Source: Cubamyces lactineus
Lineage: Eukaryota > Basidiomycota > Agaricomycetes > Polyporales > Polyporaceae
Assembly (NCBI GenBank): GCA_022376465.1
Contig: JACDTU010000012.1
Span: forward strand, 1,302,001-1,366,000
Length of the DNA stretch: 64,000 nucleotides
Direction: 5' to 3'
Below the pieces are notes generated by a model. The model was not told where the DNA came from and searched no databases. It saw only the letters and a program-made list of their open reading frames with translations. The translations under genes were made by a program, and so were the position numbers. This document shows, piece by piece, positions 1 through 11,000 of the stretch. Every line of letters starts with the position of its first letter. The first letter of the stretch is position 1.

Positions 1-295
1 CAGGAACATGGGCCTTGTTGTCTTGTTCTTCTTCCTTACCATTACTTTCGCCCTGCTCGGTGCAGGTACGTCATTATTCCACCCCCTTCCTCACGTTGAT
101 CCGTATTGATTACCATTCCAATCAGGCAAATTCTCTACTGCTCATGGCGTGACGATCACCAAGGCCGGCGGCGGTTTTGGTATCGTGACCGCCATGATTG
201 CCTTCTACGTCGGGACTGCAGAAATGCTGGACGACCGCCGCAACAGCTGGTTCGTGCTCCCGCTCGGCCAGATCCCCAAGCGCGAGATGGTCTAA
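1..295 (+). CDS. GPR1/FUN34/YaaH-family (acetate transporter-like) membrane protein, 3' end
   Basis: This is the last part of a gene that begins before the window. One exon (1-65) encodes a hydrophobic helix (GLVVLFFFLTITFALLGAG). A 60-base GT-AG intron (66-125) follows. The final exon encodes KFSTAHGVTITKAGGGFGIV, another hydrophobic stretch ending AFYVGTAEML, and the tail PLGQIPKREMV, with the stop at 293-295. A penultimate helix, a glycine-rich turn, the 'xxAFYVGxxEML' helix and a short cytoplasmic tail with PLG are typical of the GPR1/FUN34/YaaH family (yeast Ato1-3, six membrane helices), which moves acetate or ammonium at the plasma membrane. Only about two of the six helices are inside the window, so substrate cannot be judged. 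Family assignment is from pattern memory. Confidence 0.72.
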
Positions 296-1359
296 GTGGC
301 CTCCACCCCTCCGCACGCGTTGTACGGGCCGCGTTGCACTGTACCTACCGAGTCTGTAACCCCCCATCTAACCCCCCTCGCCGTCTCTCGGGGGCCACAT
401 ATTTTATCCGGCGCTCATATTCCAAGTTTACTTCCTGCTCTATGTGTACTTGTAGTATATCCTCCTTGTTGCGAATGTGCATGGTACGACGGACGACTTT
501 GGAATGACACTTGTTATGCGAGCCGCCAGCTGGGGGCTGCGCTCATCACCAGTGTTGCGTGCTCTATGTGTGGTCAGAGTGCGGTTAGGTGTGGTATGGT
601 ACGTCTGTAACTTGATTGGAATGTGGCGAGCGTTTTCCGCTATCGTGTCTGGGAAGACGATCCGTCCAAAATTTGCTGCGCGCTGAGTGAGAAGCCCGAG
701 ATAGAGTTCGATGTTCTCGCAGATTCCCTGCCACTGTGGTATTATTCTCGTCCTCCCAAGTTCCCGCGGAATCTAATTTCTGTAACGGCGTCTCGAGATA
801 CGAAACGTCGCGCAGGATTCTTCCGCCTCATATGACCGCGCAGTACTTACTCATGATCCTCGCCGTGAGCCCACTGTTGGCGTACGGTGCAGAGAATATC
901 GCAGTCAGCTGTCGACGGCGCCGGCATGGGGCCGCGCTGCGCAGTGCGCCCCCGCCACAGTGACACAGTCATCACCGACGCGACGTCCGACGTCGCAGAC
1001 GCGTACCTCGAGCCACAAGGCTCATCTCATACATACTCGCGCTTACGCATCGACGCGCGTCGATTGGCGCACACGCGATGAGAACGCCGCCTTTCACAAG
1101 AGCCGGTGCCGTGCTGCAAGGGCGTCTCAGCCCTTCTGCCCTTCGCACTGTTCTCAGCCCTCCAAATCCTGACAGCCTGTTGACACGCTCCCACGCGCCC
1201 GCCCTAATAAGTTTACGAGTTTGGCGCCAGGAGCGCGGGGGGCGCTAGAGCGCTAGAACGTGTTCCCTGAGCCGGCGCGAGGTAAAAGGCGGGAGAACAG
1301 ATCAGCGTTTGGTAGCGCGGCGGCCGGGAGGCCGGGGCCCGGGGAAGAGGGAATGCGGG
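296..1359. other. Gene-free stretch downstream of the transporter-like gene
   Basis: About 1.06 kb with only short overlapping open frames that look like chance. It should contain the 3' untranslated region of the upstream gene. No RNA gene or repeat was recognised before the inverted-repeat element that follows. Confidence 0.5.
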
Positions 1360-1365
1360 GTACGT
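1360..1365. repeat. Left target-site duplication GTACGT
   Basis: GTACGT directly abuts the first base of the left inverted repeat and is repeated exactly at 2083-2088 just after the right inverted repeat, as expected for a transposition footprint. Confidence 0.8.
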
Positions 1366-2082
1366 CAGGACCCCTGACAATAGCAGGGCCAGCCCTATCA
1401 CAATCCGGACAAAATCGGTCCCCCGGAGGGGGGCCAAGCTAGATTTTTTCCGGACAAAACAGGCTGAAATTGACCCCCAACCCACTGCAAAATGCCGGAC
1501 AAAATCGCCTCAAGCGTAGTCGGACCTATACCACATATCCGGACAAATGTTTTCAATCCACTGGAGGCATGCATACCCACCACTAGGCTATAAGGATGTG
1601 AGCGCCTCAACTCTTAGATAATGTAATCTACTTAGTATCGTTCCTACTTAGATTAATTCACTACGTCGAAGTTGTACCACTTGCATTGATGACTATCCCA
1701 GATTTTATTACGGCGTCATAGCATCATTTAATAGGCGCCCACAGCAAGATATAGGGTAAGTGTTGACAACGTTGAAGGTTTGGGTGGTCATACTAGCTAC
1801 GACAGCGGGTTCTTTGCAGCATGCATTTCCAGCTATTCCAGACGTTCCAACCTACGCGTTCTGTACCGTTTATGCCGAAAACACAACCTACTTTACAAAG
1901 TACGGACATTTTCGTACCATTTTGAACCCACATCGGATGTCCGGACAAATGGCCGCCGAAGGCGGCCGAACCTAGATTTTTTCCGGACATTTCGAGGCCA
2001 AAATGGCCAATTTTTCGCGGACATTTTGGGCCAAATTTTGGCCGGAGGGATTCAGGTTCACCTACTATAGTCAGGGGTCCTG
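1366..2082. mobile_element. 717-bp non-autonomous terminal-inverted-repeat DNA element (MITE-like)
   Basis: The left end reads CAGGACCCCTGACAATAG and the reverse complement of the right end reads CAGGACCCCTGACTATAG; similarity runs on to about 24 bases. The element is bounded by identical GTACGT at 1360-1365 and 2083-2088, a perfect 6-bp target duplication. Inside are about eight same-strand copies of a CGGACA core (mostly CCGGACAAA or CCGGACATT) and an 18-bp exact direct repeat, CTAGATTTTTTCCGGACA, at 1439-1456 and 1972-1989. No transposase frame is present, so it would depend on enzyme supplied elsewhere. The CAGG.. start recalls hAT or KDZ-type elements, but those usually make 8-bp duplications, so the superfamily is left open. 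Confidence 0.82.
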
Positions 2083-2088
2083 GTACGT
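2083..2088. repeat. Right target-site duplication GTACGT
   Basis: Exact copy of 1360-1365, directly after the last base (..GGGGTCCTG) of the right inverted repeat. Confidence 0.8.
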
Positions 2089-2696
2089 CTTGGACCCTTT
2101 GTGCGTGATGTTATCGATCGATACACGGATTCAGAGCGCTGAGATGGAGGCTGTGCGGGGGTGTTACAGCTTGTTAGAGTGCCTGGCAGGTGCGAGGGTG
2201 CTGGATTTTTCTGTTTGTTTCATGGCGTGGCCGTATGCGCAGTAAGGCTCAGCCTGAGGACGTAGGCTGACTGGACGGTGTGTCTGATGTCACTGCCAGT
2301 GCCATATTTTTTCGAGTGTTCGCGACTTCGCGTGCCATGCGACGGTAGGCTGAACCTGAGGATGAGTCGACAGAATTCTGCCTACGAGAAGAGCGATGGC
2401 GTGAAGGGAGTGCTTGGCTGTATGGAACTTCCCGCGGCGAGAAGCCCAAGTTCTACAGATTACTACAGAGGATCTATGAAACATGGTGCGAGTGAGTGGC
2501 GATCACGCTGCGAATCGTGCGTTTTGCAGTGTTGCACACGGACCCCAGACCAAACGCATGCGCATCTCAACCTGCCACTAATGCAGAGTCATCGCGTGAA
2601 GAGCTGCAAAACGTCGATTGTTGTGTGGCTGCCTCCCGGCAAGTATTCATCTGAGGTAAGGAGAAGTGGTGGCTTGCGCGCGGTCATCTATATGCT
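2089..2696. other. Gene-free stretch at the 3' side of the ABC transporter gene
   Basis: About 600 bases between the mobile element and the ABC transporter stop codon. An open frame on + starts here and runs antisense through the ABC gene to 3126, but has no recognisable domain. The stretch probably includes the ABC gene's 3' untranslated region. Confidence 0.5.
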
Positions 2697-5592
2697 TCAC
2701 AAAAACGCCTGGGTTTGGAGGTTCCATATGTTCGCGTATCCGCCGTCCTGCTTGAGCAGCTGCTCGTGCGTCCCAGCCTCGACGATGATCGACTCGTTCA
2801 TATACCTGCACACCACGTATCATCAGCCATACCTTCAACCTGCAATAAACCTACGAGGCTTACAATATCAAGTCCGCGTGTCGCGTCAAGTTGCCGAAGC
2901 GGTGCGACGAGAAGAGCATCGTCTTGTTCCCTCGGAGCTCTCGCAGGCGGTTGAACAGATCTGCGATACGTATCGCAACATAAGCGTGTGGCCAAATACA
3001 ACCCCCGACAGATTCCTGAGGTTCAGGGGGACTTACCGTGCTCCGCTACGGGGTCGAGTGATGCGCTGGGCTCGTCGAAGAGCAGCAGACCCACCTTCGG
3101 ATCTTCTGGGACTACCGATCGCATGAACGTCCGTGCCCTGCATGCCATGCCCAATGTATCGCAAAGACGTAGTCAGTCATCACGAACTGAACCCGCGTGG
3201 CATCCAAAGCGAATGCACGCCGCCGCCATCCAATACCCAACAATCTCACAACCATAAAACGCGACTCACACGGCGAGACGCTGCATCTGCCCGCCGCTCA
3301 ATGTCGACGTCTCCGTCGACTTCATCCCGCCCGCATGGCGGAGCGCGCCATAGTCGACCTTGCGCCCAAAGAGCGTCGTCGTGCCCTCAGGCATGCCCGC
3401 GTACAGGTCGCGCACGGGCCGGTCGAGGTACGTGTCGAACCCGTCCGGGAGCTTCTCGATGAAGTCCTCGGCGCCGCCGAGCCGCGCGGCGCGCCGCACG
3501 TGCTCGTCGTTGTCCGCGGCGGAGGGGTCGCCGATGGCGATGTTGTCGCGGATCTGGGGAGGGTGTGGGGAGAGCTTCGTGAGGGGACAGTGGGGATAGT
3601 GGGGCGATGGACATACTGACCGAGAGAGGGAAGTGTGTGTAGTCTTGGAAGAGGACGGATATCGCCTGGCGGAGATCTCGGAGCTTGAGCGTGCGGATGT
3701 CATGGCCGTTGAGGAGGATCTGTCCCTCTTCTGGATCGTACAATCGGACTATTAGCTTCAATATCGTGCTTTTGCCGGACCCATTCGCCCCGACGATTAC
3801 CTGGCCACCTGAGTTGAGTACACAACGTTGAATGGGACGCATACTGGGACGTACGCAGAGTTGTCCGGGGAGCAAGCTGAACGAGACATCCTTCAACGCA
3901 TAGCTCTCAGCGTCGGGGTACTTGAACGACACGTTCCTAGCACATATTCCCATCAGCACCAAACCCCCTTAATCACCCAAATCGCAAAAAAAGCCCGGTA
4001 CCTGAACTCGAGCGCGAAGCCCGACCGCACCTGCGCCGAATCCTCGGGAAAAGACACGGCGCCGTCGACGACGCGGTTCGGGACGCGCGCGACCTCGTAC
4101 AGCTTGCGGAGCTGCTCGAGCTGCGCGGCGAAGGACTGGGTGGAGTGGATGAGCTCGAACATGTTGTACGTGAACGTGCGCGTCGTCTCTTCCACCATCT
4201 GCATCGAGGCGAGCGAGACGGGCATGCTGGCGGGGAATTGTACCGCGCGGAGGGTGAAGAATATCTGGGGACGTGCGCGGGAGATGGGTGTGTTGGGTCA
4301 GTAAGAGAGGAGGCGCGCTGGGTAGGTGGGAGTACCTACTTGTGGGAGCTCGTCGAGGGAGCCCTGGAATATGGACCAGATGCTGATGCGGTTCCGTACG
4401 GTCCCGAATAGTTGCCACTGTCTGAACTCGCTGTCGGCGTCCCCTATGCTCTCCGAGGCGGTCTCGAACTCTGGCACGCCGATATCCGCGTGAGTGGATA
4501 GCACACGCATAGGAGGATGCACGCACCAGACACAGCATATTCAGCCAGGTTGCCTGCGACGATCTCCTTGCGGTGCGCAGGGTCGTGCATGACGCGCAAC
4601 CAACCGTGGAGTTTGAGGTAAGCGGAGTTGGTTGTGGTGGCCGCCCACACTGCACGACATCGCGTCAGCGTGTCGTTCAAGATGTCCTAGAATGCGAGCC
4701 ACAGACCCTGCGCGCGCCCCGCAAGCAAGCCCGTGTCCGCGAGCCAGTGGAGCGTCTTCGCCGACATAGTCAAGCCCGCGAGGAGCCACCCGTCCCTCTG
4801 CGCGCTGAGCGTCTGGGCAAGGACGAACACCTGCGTGCTCGCCTGCATGCCCGCCCTGACGAAGCCGACGATCATGTTCAGCGTCTCCCACGCGACGGGG
4901 CGCATGAACGGCGACGGCTGCTCGACGTCGTCGAGCTGGCGCTGGATGGACGGCGTCTCGGACGTCGGGACGTCGAGGCGCGCGCGCGCGCGGAAGAGGT
5001 GCGCGCCGTAGAACTTGCGGATCCGCCAGAGGAGGCTGTGCTCGATGCGGCTGTTGAGCGTGGCGAGGAGCCGGCTCGCGATCGTGCATGCGATGCGCGC
5101 GGTGCAGATGTGCAGGAGCCGGTCGTTGTCGACGGTGCGGGTGTCAATGGCGGTTTGCATCTGGTGGAGTGCTTAGTGATTCTGAGACTGCGTGTGTGGG
5201 AGCGGAAGCGTACGATGTCGAGCAATTGTCCCTGGTACCTTGACGGGGATGAACGATTATACGAGGGTGACCGACATAGTTGAGAAAATGACATACCATA
5301 ACGCGAGAGCGGGTACCAACGCCCTCGTGAGCTCCATTACGAAGAAGATTATGAGCAAGATCGAGCACGCAGGAATCGAGAAGATGTCCTTGATCGCGCG
5401 CCAGACATACGGCATGCACTGCACGACCTCGGCGTATTTCTCGAAGGTCGAACCCCCGGGCACGGCCGCCGCGAACGACGACTTCTCTTCGTACACGTCC
5501 CAGACGCCGTACCGGCTGTGCTTGACGCGCGCCCGGTCGTGCGGGTCGAACGTGCCCTTGCGGTTCGACGTCGAGTTGCGGAGAAAGAACAT
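2697..5592 (-). CDS. Half-size ABC transporter (membrane domain followed by ATPase domain)
   Basis: An ATP-driven membrane transporter of the ABCB-like (TMD-NBD) layout; substrate unknown. The start ATG is at 5590-5592 (MFFLRNST..). Early exons hold hydrophobic segments (for example [20 protein letters not shown]) and a coupling region around 5160-4690. The ATPase domain is complete after splicing: [14 protein letters not shown] near 3930, Walker [10 protein letters not shown] near 3780, a Q-loop ([12 protein letters not shown]) near 3640, signature LSGGQMQR near 3280, Walker [15 protein letters not shown] near 3060, and the H-loop SSHRFGN near 2910. The protein ends ..WNLQTQAFL with the stop at 2697-2699. 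Many 50-70-base introns interrupt it, so the long + frames across this locus are antisense shadows. Dimerisation would be needed for transport. Exon limits in the membrane half were only partly resolved; a longer N-terminus from 5703 is possible. Confidence 0.82.
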
Positions 5593-6155
5593 GGCGAACG
5601 GTGTGTGGGACTCGGGGAGGAAGGGAGAAGGGTTGTGCGTCCTTTTATGAGATTGTGCGCGAAGGCTGCGGGGAAGCCGGAGGACGCCGGCGGTGCCGCG
5701 CACTATAAGTCTGTGACTGGACCATGCCTCCAGTAACTACCTGTCCTAGGAAGCTATTGAGCTTGACCACATACCGGCGGCTGAGTGCTCATAAGGACTC
5801 ACACAGGCTTATCGTGAAACGATTATCTGTGAGTGATCTAAACCGTAGCGTCAGTGAGATACATCGTTCAGCCGCATCAAGCATTGGTCTTCGTGATGAA
5901 AAGTACCTTCTGAGCAGGACTACTGCCCACGACGTTTTGCAATTGACCACAGGGGGTCGCTGTCATGTGCAAGAACGGTGTACGTACCCGGGGACACGTG
6001 TGGTGGCTTCTGGGCCACAGCGAACAGCTTGATTCCGGTCTCCGACGGAAAGTCAGGAATCGATCAAGCCGGAGATGTCAGTCGGGTTCTATAGGGGAGG
6101 CGGGAGGAGGCTTTGAGCAAACAAGGCAAGCAGCCCTCTGCGGACGTAAAGAGGT

Positions 6156-6490
6156 GGGATGTGTACACATGTGGGCGCACGCTGCGTGCGGTCTGGGTAT
6201 CCGAATTCTTATGCAGTACGCATGAGGCGATACTCGGCACGAGACGTTATTGGTGAGGCTAGCACCAGTACGTTTTAGCACCATCGTCGCTCGAGGGGAT
6301 TCCGAACAGCCTTCTGACTTCGATAGGTCAATCAGTATAGCGACTGTCTTCTGTGTCGAGATCTGCTTCGCGGAGGCGGTATCGGTGTCCGGACTCCGGC
6401 CAGATCAAATTTCCTGCTCGGACCTGTCGTCTCGTTCCTTGGAAGAAGGCAAGAGGGCTCATGTTGTAGCGGTCGACTATGCAGTCCCCT
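6156..6490 (+). repeat. Diverged tandem repeat, copy A
   Basis: Shares ordered islands with copy B: GGATGTGTAC.A.TGT.GGCGCACG at the start, then an ACTGTCTTCTGTGTCGAG..TGCTTCGCGGA block near 6343, then CCTTGGAAG, then GGCTCATG and CTATGCAG. The islands are collinear but the rest has drifted, so this is an old duplication with no clear coding capacity. Confidence 0.5.
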
Positions 6491-6677
6491 GGAATGTGTA
6501 GAGGTACATCAGACGGAGGGGCGTTGAGCCCCGGACACGCGGTCGCCACAATTATCAAGTACTCACAAAGGTAAGATGTCCAGGGATGTAAGTCCGTGGC
6601 AAATTCACAGCTGCGTTCACGATTTGGCCCAAGGTGCCGGGCAAACGAGATAAGCGGATTTTTGTAAACACGACGTC

Positions 6678-6965
6678 GCGGGATGTGTACTAGTGTAGGC
6701 GCACGTATAGCAGTAATACCGGCTTCCAGGTAAAACTAGTTCTAGTTAGGGTATAAGTCGGGATTGTTGCACTAGCTGACGCCAGTCGCCATTTGAAGGT
6801 TTGATATGTCCAGCAGCTGTCTTCTCTGTTGAGCTTTGCTTCGCGGACCTGACGTCGACATCGAGGCCCTGGCCAGATCTGTCGTCCTGGGATGTTTTGC
6901 CTGTTGCGCCAGCTTCTTGGAAGGGGATCTAAGGTCTCATGCCTCTGCAGTCAACCATACGCAGG
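6678..6965 (+). repeat. Diverged tandem repeat, copy B
   Basis: Second copy of the unit at 6156-6490, with the islands GGATGTGTAC near 6679, GCTGTCTTCTCTGTTGAG..TGCTTCGCGGA near 6815, TTCTTGGAAG near 6917 and TCTCATG..GTCAACCATACGCAG near 6936-6963, in the same order. Confidence 0.5.
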
Positions 6966-7640
6966 CCTGGAAGGCACAGAGCGGATCTAGAGTGCCCCAG
7001 GTCCGGAGGCCTGAACGTTAATTATCCGCGGCCGACTGCAGGACTCACGATGCCTAAAGGTTCGTCGCGCACTTCATTGATCAGTACTTATTGAACCATT
7101 TCTGGACGTTGTAGCACAAACTAGGGCGTAGTGAATTGCCGAACCGAGTCGCAGCCGAAGAGGTTGCTTGGACGTTGTGGCATCCTGTGGCATCGCGCGC
7201 TAGCCACGTGGGCAGTGACGTTCTGGTCTTCGCTGATGACGAAGCCTTTCGCCAGCGAAGCCCCGGGCCCCCAGAGTCTCCAATCCCCCCGGCCGCAGCT
7301 ATAGCCTATCCAGCCCCGTACAGGATCATCGATGCGTCACTTGTCTGCAGGTGCGACTCAAAATGAGAGCCGAATAAACACGTCCAGCCTATGCGCTTCC
7401 AGTTTCATGCCCTGACTATTGTTACGTTTGTTACTCTTAGACACTAGCCTTTCTCACAGAGCTTGCTGTAACACTTGGGTAAGCATGTCAGAGGACCAAT
7501 GGGAGGCTTGTTTGGGAGTGGGAGTGGAAATTGCGTGGCTATCTTCTTGCCGTAGATATCGACCGTCTGGCCGGAGTCTGGCCGGCAGGGAGCCACTTTG
7601 GCCGTTGCTCCGGCCGTCCGGAGTCACTCCGGGCGCTCTG

Positions 7641-7645
7641 ATTGG
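7641..7645 (-). promoter_or_regulatory. Possible CCAAT box upstream of the phosphatase gene
   Basis: ATTGG on + (CCAAT on -) in the context CTGATTGGCGG, about 400 bases before the ATG at 8041. CCAAT boxes act in either orientation with the fungal HAP complex. A five-base motif can occur by chance, so support is weak. Confidence 0.2.
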
Positions 7646-8040
7646 CGGAGAGAGGTGTGGAGACCGGAGACAGAGCAGTAATCATCGGCGAAGGTGACGT
7701 CATGGGCAGCCTAGACCACCGAAACAAGCTGGAGAAATAATATTCGGGATTCCTGCCGCATTCGCGTTGATTCCTAACCACCATCGTCTTCATCGTCGAC
7801 GACTCTTGCTCGCTGTCGCACAAGTCGTCATCACCGTCTCCGTTCTCCCGCTCACCATCCACCACGACGCCCGACAACGTCCCTCCTTCCACCTCCGGCA
7901 ATCCGGAGGACTCTTTTGACAGCTTTGCGGCTGCCATCTCTGCCCGCTATGCTCGGCAGGCGACTTCGCTCATATCTTTAAACAGCCCTTCCCTCTCGCC
8001 CCCTCATCCGTCGCTCCCGACGCAGCCAACGGCGCCGACC

Positions 8041-11000
8041 ATGCCTACTATGATGCCTCCCCCAGTATCTCTCTCAAAGTCTCTCCCGCTCGCCTCTTCC
8101 TCTGGAGCCAGTCCCTCCGCCACACTCCCCCCGAGCGCCTTCACGGCCCTCCCCCCTTCTGCTTTGAAGGCCGTTCTCTCGGATCCATCCGCTCTGATTG
8201 TCGATATCCGACCGCACAACTCATATGTGCAGGCTCGCATCCGCAACGCACTTTCCCTTTCTGTGCCGTCTACCCTCCTCAAGCGACCGCTCTTCTCATT
8301 ATCTCGTCTGGCGGAGATGCTACCTACTTCTGCCGCTCGGGAGAAATTCTCGAGATGGCCTGAAGCTACCCGTATCTTGGTCTACGATGCCGACTCGGCG
8401 TCGATACCTCAGCATACGCAGGCTAGCAATCTGCTTGGGCTTTTGCGCAAGTTCCGGAGCGAGGGCTTCCCGTCTGATAGGGAAGTTGCCTGGTTGCGAG
8501 GAGGATTCCATGCGGTGTGGAGGGATTTTCCGGAGCTTGTTGACCAAGAGCCACCGCCGGAAGAGGCAGATGAGGACGAATCGCAGCCAGAGATGCCTGT
8601 GGACGCCGGTTTGCCTATGGCTAGCAAGATGGCATCTGCGCCGGCCACGGCTGGTGTTCTTCGCGCCAAGCTTCCAAAGGCCGCATTTACCTCGGCTACA
8701 ACGCTACCGTTACGCCCACGGGTGAGTACAGTTGATGCATTGTATGCTCCCATATCCTCACATCTACAATTGACACGACAGTCGATGCAGCCACCTACCT
8801 CAGTTCCTATGCAACTAGTCCCTTCAACACCTGCGATGCCTCGGGCCGACCCATTTGCGAAGGTACCACCTACTCCAGCCATCGATGCTCTGGGTGCATT
8901 ACCCGCACCACCTAAATCGCGGAGGTCAGATATGACTTTGCGACTACCGCCAGCATTAGTTCGTCCGAAGACCGCGGGTGGAGCTGCAGCACCCAGCGGG
9001 CCCCTGTACAGCATGCCCACTCTATCACCCCAGTATACGCATTCTGGCGTCTACAATCGTACGGCCAGCTATTCCGTGCCCGGTCGGCAGGTCAGTGGCT
9101 CTCATGAGTCTGATAGGGCTGATCTCTCACGTCATCAATAGGTCGCGTGCAATCCGTTCTTTGATACAATTCGCCAGAATCTCGAATTGGGAAGCAGAGA
9201 ACCCAAAGATGCCGGTGAAGGCATTCCGCTCAAGCTTCCCCGCCGAGTACGACGACGTGTCGGTGAGCTGCCCTTCGAGTGGTTGCGCGAGATTGCGCGG
9301 AAGAGCCGGCGCGTTACAGAGAGCAGCAGTACCGCTGAGGAGACCAGCGACTCTAGTGATAGTGACGGCGATAGCGGTGGCGCAAAGGCGATCTCTAGAT
9401 CGGAGGGCGCCCCAATGTCAGCAGAGCCGGAATTCGCATCATGTCGCCCTACGTTCGACTCAACATCCCGCCGGTCACCTGTGAAGTCACGATCGTCTTC
9501 TCCGGTGCAACCCACATCATCTTCTCCTTCTCACCTTCGTTTCAGCGGTGGCCTTCCTTCGTCGAGTCCGTCGAGTCCAACGCCCTCGTCACATTCGCTT
9601 TCTCCCCCAGACGCCGATGAGCTCACACGGGCGCTCGAAGATCAATTCTACAACATTGAACTGGGCGAGCAGAAGCGGTTACTCGGCGTTATGGAGCGCC
9701 ACAGCTTAGAAAGTGGAAAGATCATACAAGAAGGCCATGGCGTTCACGGTGTCATTGGTACCTTGTCTCCAGGGAAGGGTGCTGAAGGCAGGCCGGCAGT
9801 GGGTGCGAGCTTGGGGGCCGACGCGACTTCTGCAGCCGTCGTTGGCGAGGAAGCGATATCTTCATTCCCTTACAGCATCACCGCCGGATTGGAAAAGGGT
9901 GCGAAGAATAGGTGTGTTCTTTCTATCTAGAACTTACAGAATAAATGGCTCACAGCTTGTCTCATCACAGGTATCGCAATATCTGGCCATTCGAGCATGC
10001 CCGCGTCCGGCTGCGCAAAACCAAGCCGGAGGACGACGACTATATGAATGCTAGTTATGTGCAGCCACTCGGTACGACGAAGCGTTACATCGCTACACAG
10101 GGCCCTCTTCCCGCCACATTCACGGACTTCTGGACGTACGTCATTCTTTCATGCTTCTCCGCTCGGTACATGGCTGATGTCACTTGATTTCTCAGTCTAT
10201 GCTGGGAGCAGAACGTGCATGTCATTGTGATGCTCACACGGGAGATTGAAGGCTCATCGGTGAAGTGCGGCAAATACTGGGAGGAGGGCACTTACGGCCC
10301 CCTACGTCTGCGTCTTCTCGACACCAACGACACGCCCGAACGTGAACGCAAGCGTCGTGAGAGCGAGGTCAACGGCGGTTTCTTCAGCTCGCATGTCCCG
10401 CAGCCCAAGCCGAAGTCCAAGTCCAAGAAGGGCAAAGATCTTAACACCGAGATACAGGACGAGGAGAACCTCTCTACCATCAAACGCGTCTTCGAGCTCA
10501 CGAATTCCGCTTACCCTATGGCGCCGCCACGCATCGTAACGCAGTTCCAGTATCTGGACTGGCCTGACCTGAACGTACCCGATGATCCCCGTGGCGTGCT
10601 GGAGCTCATGCGGCAAGTTGAGGACACCGTCGAGCAAACCCGCGCTTCAGGCGAGAAGCAGTGGGGTGAGGGTCCTTTGTACCGCAGGACACGAGCCAAG
10701 AAGCCTAGTCCAGAACGAACAGCACTTCAGCATGGGAACACTGTCGTCACCGGACACGGTCGGTCCATCGATCAGGTTGATCCTGTCACTGGTGTCTCTA
10801 TCGTGGCGAAAGAGAATGCGCCTGTACTGCTTCACTGTTCGGCCGGAGTAGGACGCACTGGGGGCTTCATTGCAGTGGACGCTGTTCTGGATGGCGTCCG
10901 CAGGGAGATGCGGAAACGCAAGGAGGGCAAGGTCAAGGAAACGGCGACCGCGGAGGCCGCGTCGTCTTTCGGACTAGGGCGGTCTGCTACCGTCAGCACT

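Larger units (their letters stand above)
5593..8040. other. 2.4-kb gene-free stretch with an old tandem duplication
   Basis: No open frame here has a recognisable domain or credible exon structure. The middle contains two diverged copies of a roughly 300-base unit (6156-6490 and 6678-6965). The right end, about 7750-8040, is pyrimidine-rich on + (runs of CT and CCTCC) and is probably the promoter and 5' leader of the phosphatase gene. Confidence 0.55.

Noticed and set aside
2278..3126. 282-codon + open frame
   Set aside because: Runs antisense through the last exons of the ABC transporter, has no domain, and is open because of the opposite-strand coding sequence.
3969..4655. 228-codon minus frame within the ABC gene
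   Set aside because: Arg/Pro/Ala-rich shadow in the wrong frame of the same strand; the true frame carries the transporter sequence.
4573..5283. 236-codon + open frame rich in Arg
   Set aside because: Antisense to the ABC transporter membrane domain; Arg-rich low-complexity translation typical of a GC-rich shadow frame.
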